From Candidatus Poribacteria bacterium (lineage in GTDB: Bacteria; Poribacteria; WGA-4E; GCA-2687025): DNA of 64,000 nucleotides. The stretch spans positions 62,001 through 126,000 of the forward strand of contig JAPPNK010000030.1 of NCBI GenBank assembly GCA_028818695.1, read 5' to 3'. This document shows positions 50,469 to 57,175 of this stretch, in pieces. The translations under genes and the position numbers were made by a program. The notes under the pieces are model-generated. The model saw only the letters and a program-made list of their open reading frames with translations. It ran no database searches and was not told where the DNA came from. Positions within the stretch are counted from its first letter, which is position 1. Each line of letters starts with the position of its first letter.

Positions 50469-51480
50469 AGAGCGGCATTATCCGTCTCTCCGCAGTCAAC
50501 ATCATACTCGGCTTCTGAAAAAGTATGGAGCCTACTGCCAAGGCTGCGGGCGCAATTTTAGAAGCAATCCAAAAGCCCTACAAGTTGACCATATCCGACC
50601 CAGATCCGACGATGGAACGGACGCATTCGAGAACTTAACCCTGTTATGCCGTCAATGCAACCAAACCAAAAGCGACCAGATGACGATAACAGGCTTACAA
50701 CTGCACAATCGGATCAGGCGTATTTTACTGCCTGAAAACGAAACCAATCTGAAACTGGGACTCCGCGCATACAAAAAATGGCGGAAGGCGTTTGCAGCGA
50801 ATGCGCGGGCGGTGTTTGAATATGTGAAGGCGGTCAAGGCTGCGTGGGATCAGTGTGCGGGGGCAATGGACGCAGCGTGGGATCAGTGTGCGGGGGCAAT
50901 GGACGCGGCGCGGGATCGATATGAAGAGGAGGAGTGGTATCGGGATACGGGGGACATGGACGGGGAGTGGACTGAATATGAATGGGATGGATATGAAGAG
51001 GAGGAGTGGGAGGAGGGCACGGACGAGGCGTGGGATCGCTATACAGAGGCAACGGATGAGGCGTGGGATCAATATAGCGCGACAATGGACAAGGCGAGAT
51101 CGTCGAAGTGGTTTAAATATAGCGAAACGTTGTCGTCGGTGTGGGATCAGTATGCGGAGGTAACGGACGAGGCATGGGCTAAATTAAAGTCGGCGGGATC
51201 GGCGGCGAGGGCTGCATTAGACGCGGCGCGGGAGCAGTATATGGCGGCGCTGTCGAAGGCGCGGGATGAATATGAAGAGGAGGAAGTGCAGGATGCGTGG
51301 GACGAGTATAAGGCGGCAACGGACAAGGCGCGGGATCAGTATGAGAAGGCAAAATACAAGGCAAAGGTGGCTGTGGACGATGAATATAAGGCGGCGCTGT
51401 CAACGGCGCAGGTCGAATTAGACGAGGCGTTGATAGTGACGCGGGCGAAAAAGCAGAAACCGCCCGCGTTCATCCGCTAA
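50461..51480 (+). CDS. HNH endonuclease-like protein with Trp/Asp/Tyr-rich repeat tail
   Basis: 339 aa. Residues 1-75 hold an HNH domain: CQGCGRNF, VDHIRPRSDDGTDAFENL, LLCRQCNQTKSDQ (zinc cysteines and catalytic H, N present). After a short linker, about 220 residues are low-complexity repeats with an AWDQY/EAWDRY core every ~11-12 residues and a very acidic patch (EEEEWEEGTDEAWD). HNH proteins usually lack such tails. GGAAGG lies 5 nt before the ATG. The repeat style resembles the preceding lipoprotein gene, and the two start regions are near-duplicates. Confidence 0.7.
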   Translation: MSKERHYPSLRSQHHTRLLKKYGAYCQGCGRNFRSNPKALQVDHIRPRSDDGTDAFENLTLLCRQCNQTKSDQMTITGLQLHNRIRRILLPENETNLKLGLRAYKKWRKAFAANARAVFEYVKAVKAAWDQCAGAMDAAWDQCAGAMDAARDRYEEEEWYRDTGDMDGEWTEYEWDGYEEEEWEEGTDEAWDRYTEATDEAWDQYSATMDKARSSKWFKYSETLSSVWDQYAEVTDEAWAKLKSAGSAARAALDAAREQYMAALSKARDEYEEEEVQDAWDEYKAATDKARDQYEKAKYKAKVAVDDEYKAALSTAQVELDEALIVTRAKKQKPPAFIR

Positions 51481-51518
51481 CATATCCCAATTAAAGCCTT
51501 AAGATCAACGCCCCGCCC

Positions 51519-51547
51519 TTGACGCCCCCGCATCCGCGCGCTACAAT
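51519..51547 (+). promoter_or_regulatory. Sigma-70-like promoter for gmk-rpoZ
   Basis: TTGACG (51519-51524), 17 nt, TACAAT (51542-51547); 5/6 matches in both boxes. It makes the in-frame codons before about 51555 untranslated. Confidence 0.65.
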
Positions 51548-51608
51548 CTTAAATAAGCCGACCATGAACAACCTGTATCCGTTCCGCATCCGTCAGAGGC
51601 AATGCCGC

Positions 51609-52259
51609 ATGCGTTCAAACGGCGCATCTTTTTATCGAGAGTTGTTGGCGTCTCCGCCTGTGTTGGCGGTTTTGTCGGGACCTTCAGGCTGCGGCAAAAC
51701 GACCGTGGCGGACGCTTACGTCAAAAAAAAGTCCGCCCGCTGCTCCGTCTCGGCGACGACGCGCCCCCCAAGAGCGGGCGAACGGCACGGCGTCGACTAC
51801 TTTTTCATGAGCGACGCCGAATTCGACGCATGCATACGGAACGGCGAACTGGCGGAATGGGCGACGATGTACGGCAGGCATCGATACGGCACATTGAACC
51901 GAACGATACAGGACGCTCAGAAGGTCGGCGGCGATCTCCTGCTGGTGATCGATCCGCAGGGCGGGGCGCAGATACGGGCAAAGTACCCGCTTGCCGCGCT
52001 GATACTGCTTGTGCCGCCCAGCATGAAGGCGCTGAAACGGCGGTTGATGCGGCGCGGAACCGACTCTGAAGAGGAGCGGGAAGCGCGCGTCCAAGAAGCC
52101 TTGAACGAGATACAGGCGGCGAATTTTTACGACTATGTGATCGAAAACAGGGACGGCAAAATCGACGAAGCGGTGAAAGCGCTGGAGGCGGTGATGGAAG
52201 CCGAGAGGCGCAAGATGGCAGCTCGCCAAGCAGCGTTTGCGGCGGCGGCATCCCAATGA
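51609..52259 (+). CDS. gmk: Guanylate kinase
   Basis: GMP to GDP with ATP. P-loop LSGPSGCGKTTVADAY, GMP-binding SVSATTRPPRAGERHGVDYFFMSDAEF, ELAEWATMYGRHRYGTL, LVPPSMKALKRRLMRRGTDSEEE. About 216 aa from ATG 51609 (AGAGG 10 nt upstream); ATG 51564 is an alternative, and starts further upstream lie within the promoter. The gmk-rpoZ order is common in bacteria and supports both calls. Confidence 0.93.
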   Translation: MRSNGASFYRELLASPPVLAVLSGPSGCGKTTVADAYVKKKSARCSVSATTRPPRAGERHGVDYFFMSDAEFDACIRNGELAEWATMYGRHRYGTLNRTIQDAQKVGGDLLLVIDPQGGAQIRAKYPLAALILLVPPSMKALKRRLMRRGTDSEEEREARVQEALNEIQAANFYDYVIENRDGKIDEAVKALEAVMEAERRKMAARQAAFAAAASQ

Positions 52260-52295
52260 ATCCATCGAACAGGCACATGCTAAGGAGCGTTTGAG

Positions 52296-52739
52296 ATGAG
52301 CGAGAACACCCCCAAAATCGTCAAGGCGCCCCGTCGTCTTGGATCCGGCGGCGGCAAGCCCCAGGAGATCTACATCGACGACCTGAAAGACCCCAACCAG
52401 GAAAGCGGCGGGTTCATCAACAAGTATCTGGTCGTCAACATCGCGGCGCAGCGCGCCCGCGAGCTGAACGAACGCGACCTGCCGATCGGCAAACTCTCCC
52501 GCAGCGCGAAGAAGCCGACGACGCAGGCGCTTCTCGAACTGATGGACGGGCAGCTGAAATACGAGCGGGTTGAGGCGCAGTCCGTCATCGCCGAAGACGA
52601 TCTCATCTTCGATGATGCGCCCGACGAAGAGGTCGCCGCGCTCTTTGAAGAGTATGAAAACCTGAATGTCGACGAGGAAGAAGAAGAAGAGGACGACAGC
52701 CCGTTCCCGATGGGCGACGACGGCGAATATGAAGATTGA
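52296..52739 (+). CDS. rpoZ: RNA polymerase omega subunit, extended
   Basis: 147 aa. The omega core is visible in the centre: NKYLVVNIAAQRARELNERDLP, then KKPTTQALLELMDGQLKYE. There is an N-terminal extension of about 40 residues (KAPRRLGSGGGKPQEIYIDDL) and an acidic C-terminal tail (NVDEEEEEEDDSPFPMGDDG), making it longer than the usual 70-100 aa. Omega helps assemble and stabilise RNA polymerase. 36 nt downstream of gmk. Confidence 0.85.
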   Translation: MSENTPKIVKAPRRLGSGGGKPQEIYIDDLKDPNQESGGFINKYLVVNIAAQRARELNERDLPIGKLSRSAKKPTTQALLELMDGQLKYERVEAQSVIAEDDLIFDDAPDEEVAALFEEYENLNVDEEEEEEDDSPFPMGDDGEYED

Positions 52740-52760
52740 CGGCATGGCATGAAGGCGGCG

Positions 52761-52789
52761 TTGCGCCGAGTGACAAATTCGGTTATGCT
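52761..52789 (+). promoter_or_regulatory. Possible promoter before the TPR lipoprotein gene
   Basis: TTGCGC (52761-52766), 17 nt, TATGCT (52784-52789). Weak -35 (3/6). Transcription from about 52796 would favour ATG 52830 over 52803. Confidence 0.3.
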
Positions 52790-52829
52790 GTGAGAGGCGG
52801 AGATGTTGAGAACGGAAAGGATTGAAGAC

Positions 52830-54782
52830 ATGCGGCGCATACCCATCTCGAAGCTTGTGTTGGCAGCAGTTTTGGCGGTTTCTCTAGCCGCTTGCTCAGG
52901 CGGCCCGTATCAACAGGGGGAGACGTTTGAGCGGCAAGGTTCCTATGAGCTGGCGATTGAGCAGTACGAATTGGCGGCGGCGGAAAATCCCGGCTCGTCC
53001 AACGCGCTCAAGGCGCAGATGAAGATCGCAAGCATCTACCATGTGAATCTCGAACAGCTTGAAAAGGCGGCGGAGATCTATGCGGCAGTCATCGAGGCGG
53101 CTCCGGAAGGGGAGGTCGGTCTCGAGGCGCAGTATCAGCTCGGCCTTGTTCATTTTGGGAGCGACAATTACGACGCGGCGGCTGAGGCGTTCCGAAGCCT
53201 GTTGATGGCCGCTCCGTCCTCAGCGCAGGGCGGAAACGCGCAGATGATGCTCGCGCAAACCTATGAAAAGGCGGGCAAGCTGGAAGAGGCGCAGGAGACC
53301 TACGGCGAATTTTCGCGCTTGCATTCGGAGAACAAGAACGCGGTCATCGCCCTTGAGAAGCGGGCGCGGCTTCTGGACAGTCTTGGAAAAAAGGATGAGG
53401 CGATAGAGCAGCGGCAGGATATCGTGCGAAAATTCGGCGAGCGCTCCGACGCCGAAGCGGTGGTGCGCCTCGCCGCTGAGGAGCTGGTGAAAGCGGGCGC
53501 GGAAGTTCCAGACATTGAATCGCGTCCGATGTCCGAAGCGGACAGGCAGATGGAACGGCGTGAAGAGCGCCGAGAACGCGACCGGCCAAGATCGCAGCGG
53601 GACAACGAAGAACAAACGAAAAACGCGGAAGAGCTGATCTTCGGATACAACGCCGATGAGATCATGAACGAGATACAGTTCGATCTAGACGACCAGGGGA
53701 CGATGTACGACGCCATGTTCTCCATGGCGGGGGTGTTGTTCACAACAGCCGATTACAAGAAATCGGGCGCTCTTTATCACCGTTCGCTGCGGATGGCGGA
53801 ATCGGCAGTCGGCTCCGCATGGGACAGCCGCGTCTCTGCCATCAAAGGCTTGTCGGATGTGTACCTGAAACTTGGACTGGAAGAACGCGCGAAACAGCTC
53901 CTCGAAGACGCCATCCGCTCCGACATTAAGGTCATCGATCAGGTCATCACACAGGGCGAATATGAGTACGGCGTCGGCGACTACCAGAAGGCGATCGACA
54001 TATGGAGCTTCGTCGCCGGCCTGTCTGCGGGCAGGGACAGCCAGATCTACTATTTGATCGGTCTCGCCCAGCGCGAGCTTCAAAACACAGCCGCGGAAGT
54101 GGCGGCGTTTGAGCGGTCGATCGCCGCAAACCCGCGCAACGAAGAGGCGGCGCAGAGCCTCGCCGAAGCGCTTTACTACCGCGCTGGAAACCGCAAGCGC
54201 GCCTACCTCTACCAGGACATCATCGACAAGAAAACAGGCTGGCAGACCTACTTCGATGTCGGCAAATCGGCGATGCGCTACGGCTACTGGCTGCAGGCGT
54301 CTCAGCAGTTCAACATCGGCGCGCGCGCCGCGGCAAAAGCGGCAGAACGGGCGGCAAAAAATGAAGACTCCCGCGCCGAAAAAGAGGCGGTCAACGCCTC
54401 CATCGGGATGACCGCGTTGAGGCAGGCGGCGCGCGCCCGCGCCTCTGAATCGAGCCGAGACGAAGCGGGCGTTGAGTTGGCGGCTCTGGCGCAGGGCAAT
54501 CCGCAAAACGCGCTTGTGCGCTACGCTGTCGGACATCTCGCGGAGCTCATGAACGAGACCGAAAAAGCCGCGGCAGAATACGCCAAAGCGATGGAGCTGG
54601 AGCCGATGAACGCCGACTTTGTAGAAGCGCTCGCCAACCTGCACCTTGCGAACGACAATGCGGAGGAAGCGGTCAACGTTTACACGGCGTATCTGCAGAA
54701 AAATCCGCGCGACAAGCGCATACAGGGTCTCCGCGACGCCTTAAAAGCGCAAACCATTTCCGTTCCCTCGGCGGCTCCGTAG
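52830..54782 (+). CDS. Large TPR lipoprotein
   Basis: About 650 aa. Signal MRRIPISKLVLAAVLAVSLAAC with lipobox SLAAC (Cys about 22). Two TPR blocks (about 25-210 and 290-640: GSYELAIEQYELAAAENP, YDAAAEAFRSLL, KLEEAQETYGEF; DYQKAIDIWSFVAG, EVAAFERSIAANPRNEEAAQSLAEALYYRAG) are joined by a charged segment (RPMSEADRQMERREERRERDRPRSQRD). AAAGG lies 9-10 nt before ATG 52830; ATG 52803 is the alternative. Probably a periplasmic or outer-membrane scaffold, like BamD or YbgF partners; no specific role readable. Confidence 0.8.
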   Translation: MRRIPISKLVLAAVLAVSLAACSGGPYQQGETFERQGSYELAIEQYELAAAENPGSSNALKAQMKIASIYHVNLEQLEKAAEIYAAVIEAAPEGEVGLEAQYQLGLVHFGSDNYDAAAEAFRSLLMAAPSSAQGGNAQMMLAQTYEKAGKLEEAQETYGEFSRLHSENKNAVIALEKRARLLDSLGKKDEAIEQRQDIVRKFGERSDAEAVVRLAAEELVKAGAEVPDIESRPMSEADRQMERREERRERDRPRSQRDNEEQTKNAEELIFGYNADEIMNEIQFDLDDQGTMYDAMFSMAGVLFTTADYKKSGALYHRSLRMAESAVGSAWDSRVSAIKGLSDVYLKLGLEERAKQLLEDAIRSDIKVIDQVITQGEYEYGVGDYQKAIDIWSFVAGLSAGRDSQIYYLIGLAQRELQNTAAEVAAFERSIAANPRNEEAAQSLAEALYYRAGNRKRAYLYQDIIDKKTGWQTYFDVGKSAMRYGYWLQASQQFNIGARAAAKAAERAAKNEDSRAEKEAVNASIGMTALRQAARARASESSRDEAGVELAALAQGNPQNALVRYAVGHLAELMNETEKAAAEYAKAMELEPMNADFVEALANLHLANDNAEEAVNVYTAYLQKNPRDKRIQGLRDALKAQTISVPSAAP

Positions 54783-54820
54783 GGCGCCCATGGAGAGCCT
54801 TCAAAAGACGCCGCAGCGTC

Positions 54821-54852
54821 CGGCGCGCGGGCAACTCTCCGCCCGCGCGCCG
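54821..54852. terminator. Very stable GC hairpin after the TPR lipoprotein gene
   Basis: A 12-bp perfect stem, CGGCGCGCGGGC (54821-54832) with its complement (54841-54852), loop AACTCTCC. It lies 39 nt after the stop codon. There is no T-tract, so termination is uncertain; it may protect the mRNA 3' end. Confidence 0.5.
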
Positions 54853-54929
54853 TGCCGCGCATGCCGCTCCCATACAACGGATAAGGCTATCCATTTTACG
54901 CCAGCTGCCGGCGGCAGACGGGTCTGGTC

Positions 54930-55955
54930 ATGTTGTGGCTAATACAGCGGTTCTTGCGCCGAGAGATCCCCGCCTTTGCGACTCTCATTGCGCTCATCCT
55001 CATCGGAACCGTCGGGTACCAGCTCCTCGAAGGCATGAACCTGGTGGAAGCGCTGTATATGACGACGGTGGTGATCAGCACCGTCGGTTTGTATATCGGA
55101 AAGCAGGGGCCGTTGAGCCAGTGGGGAATGCTCTTCACCGTGTTTTTAATCGTGTCCGGGGCTGCGACAGCGGCGTATTTTGTCGGCGTTGCGGGGCAGC
55201 TGTTCTATGACGGGGAATGGCGTTCCCATTGGAAGCAGCAGTGGAGGATAAGAATGCTCAAGAAACTGCAGGGGCATGCAATCTTATGCGGATTTGGGCG
55301 CGTGGGCGGACATGTCGCCGACGAGCTGAAGCGGGAAGGCATGCCGTTTGTGGTGGTTGACCCGGACGACGGCGCTCTGGAGCGCGCCAGCGCGGAAGGA
55401 TACAACATCTTAGAAGGCGACGCCACCTTTGAAGAAACGCTGCAGGAAGCGGGCGTTGAGCGCGCTAAATTTCTTGTGGCGGCTCTCAGCTCGGACGCCA
55501 ACAACGTCTTCATCGTGTTGACAGCTCGGAACCTGAACCCCGATCTGATCATCTCGGCGCGCGCAAATATGGAGGCGACGGAGCCTAAATTGCTGAAAGC
55601 GGGGGCGGATCATGTCATGTCCCCGTACCGAATCGGCGCCCATCGGATGGTGACGCGCATGATTCGCCCAAGCGTCGCCGACTTTTTGGACGAAGTGATG
55701 CATGCGGACACATTAGAACTGCTGCTTGAACAGATAGACCTGCCGGACAATTCGCAGCTGACCGGCAAGACGCTGGCAGAGACGGACCTTCGCAAGCGGA
55801 CAGGGGTGACGGTGCTGGCGTGCGCCCTGCCCGGCCGGCGGTTGAATTCCAGCCCCGACCAGGAGATCGCCCTTCAACCAGGCGCCCGCCTCATCGTCCT
55901 CGGCACCCGCGAGCAGCTCGAGAAGCTTAGAAGCATCGCGCGCGGCTCCAAGTAG
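54930..55955 (+). CDS. 2TM potassium channel with RCK (TrkA-N/TrkA-C) domains
   Basis: 341 aa. Two helices (AFATLIALILIGTVGYQLL, MLFTVFLIVSGAATAAYFVGV) flank a pore loop VEALYMTTVVISTVGLYIG (filter TVGLYI, 51-56; the common form is TVGYGD). Then an RCK N-domain with the NAD-binding motif HAILCGFGRVGGHVADEL (about 115) and a TrkA-C domain (LPDNSQLTGKTLAETDLRKRTGVTVLA). MthK/YugO-like architecture. ATG 54930 has a weak ribosome site. Filter alteration may change ion selectivity. Confidence 0.85.
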   Translation: MLWLIQRFLRREIPAFATLIALILIGTVGYQLLEGMNLVEALYMTTVVISTVGLYIGKQGPLSQWGMLFTVFLIVSGAATAAYFVGVAGQLFYDGEWRSHWKQQWRIRMLKKLQGHAILCGFGRVGGHVADELKREGMPFVVVDPDDGALERASAEGYNILEGDATFEETLQEAGVERAKFLVAALSSDANNVFIVLTARNLNPDLIISARANMEATEPKLLKAGADHVMSPYRIGAHRMVTRMIRPSVADFLDEVMHADTLELLLEQIDLPDNSQLTGKTLAETDLRKRTGVTVLACALPGRRLNSSPDQEIALQPGARLIVLGTREQLEKLRSIARGSK

Positions 55956-55974
55956 CCGGCGTCTTAAGTTTGGA

Positions 55975-56124
55975 GGCTGTCTCTATGACGATGGTTTTGA
56001 TTTTAGAGAACTGTTTTGGAATGCGGAGGCTGTCTGGGAGAACTCTGGATTCCCGCTTTCGCGGGAATGACGACCTGCCCGATTCGAACAGAATTTTCGT
56101 ATGTCATCGTCTGTAGAGATTGCC
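55975..56124 (+). mobile_element. MITE-like element, family 1, copy C (with 8-bp target duplication)
   Basis: 150 bp, inverted terminal repeats GGCTGTCTCTATGACGATGG / complement of CATCGTCTGTAGAGATTGCC, central palindrome ATTCCCGC-tttc-GCGGGAAT (56049-56068). Flanked by perfect 8-bp direct repeats AGTTTGGA (55967-55974 and 56125-56132), the expected footprint of transposition. No coding capacity. Confidence 0.8.
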
Positions 56125-56241
56125 AGTTTGGACATCGCAGTGTATGAGCCGCGGTCATCAGCAAACAAGCGCCAACGTCGGCAAGTACGTTTTACAGAAG
56201 CGGTTTCTTTGGGTATCATATGAGCAGGCACACAACGGAAT

Positions 56242-57168
56242 ATGGAGATGATTGAAGTATCGAATCTTGGCAAGTCGTACGGTCGCGTTCAGGCTTTGCG
56301 GAATGTCGAGTTTGAAATTGAGCAAGGCGAAATCGTCGGCCTCCTCGGACCCAACGGAGCCGGCAAAACCACCATCATTAAAATACTGACAGGCTATCTT
56401 CAACCCGACGAGGGTACGGCGCGCGTCAACGGTCTGGATGTGACGAAAAATCGGCTCGAAACGCAGGCGCAGATCGGATACCTGCCCGAAAACGCCCCTT
56501 TATACAAGGAGCTGTCGACGCAGGAGTACCTGAAAATGATCGCCGACCTGCGCATGATTCCGCCGGAGGAGCGGCTCCGCTGCATCTCCGAGGCGGCGCG
56601 CGCGACGCAGATTGAAGACCAACTGACGCGCCCCATCGGGCATCTCAGCAAGGGTTACCGGCAGCGCGTCGGACTGGCGCAGGCGATCCTGAGCCGACCC
56701 AAACTGCTCATCTTTGACGAACCGACCGTCGGCTTAGACCCAACTCAAATCGTGGAGATACGCCGCCTCATCAAGCGGCTCGCCGAACGCAGCACGGTGC
56801 TGTTTTCGACGCATATCCTGTCCGAAGTGGAGGCGTTGTGCGACCGCGTCATCATTCTGATGAACGGCGAAGTGCGCGCGGACGCGCGGCTCTCCGAGCT
56901 GGCAACATCTCCGAACGCCGTCCTGACCCTTCAGGCGCCCGTCAAGAATATCCAACGGCAACTGAATCGGATCGACGGCGTTGAATCTGTCCAAAAGTTT
57001 GAATCGTCCGACGGATATCCGTCATACCGCATCGCGGCGTCTCCTGAAACAGACCTTTGCCCTGCGCTCTATCAACTCAGCAGGGAGCAGGGCTGGTCGG
57101 CGCGCGAAATCAAGCGGGACGCCCGAACGCTCGAATCTGTCTTCAATGAATTAGCGACTTCAGGGTAG
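56242..57168 (+). CDS. ABC transporter ATP-binding protein (GldA-like)
   Basis: 308 aa. Walker A GPNGAGKTT (about 37-45), Q-loop region QIGYLPENAPLY, signature LSKGYRQRV, Walker B LLIFDEPTVGLDP, H-switch STHIL, plus an ~80-residue C-terminal domain. The LPENxPLYxxL segment is typical of GldA/ABC-2 type ATPases. Starts at ATG 56242 or 56248. It is followed 7 nt later by the fused permease and then a DUF4340 protein, the Gld-type operon order. Motility is not implied by this alone. Confidence 0.92.
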   Translation: MEMIEVSNLGKSYGRVQALRNVEFEIEQGEIVGLLGPNGAGKTTIIKILTGYLQPDEGTARVNGLDVTKNRLETQAQIGYLPENAPLYKELSTQEYLKMIADLRMIPPEERLRCISEAARATQIEDQLTRPIGHLSKGYRQRVGLAQAILSRPKLLIFDEPTVGLDPTQIVEIRRLIKRLAERSTVLFSTHILSEVEALCDRVIILMNGEVRADARLSELATSPNAVLTLQAPVKNIQRQLNRIDGVESVQKFESSDGYPSYRIAASPETDLCPALYQLSREQGWSAREIKRDARTLESVFNELATSG

Positions 57169-57175
57169 GAGTCTA

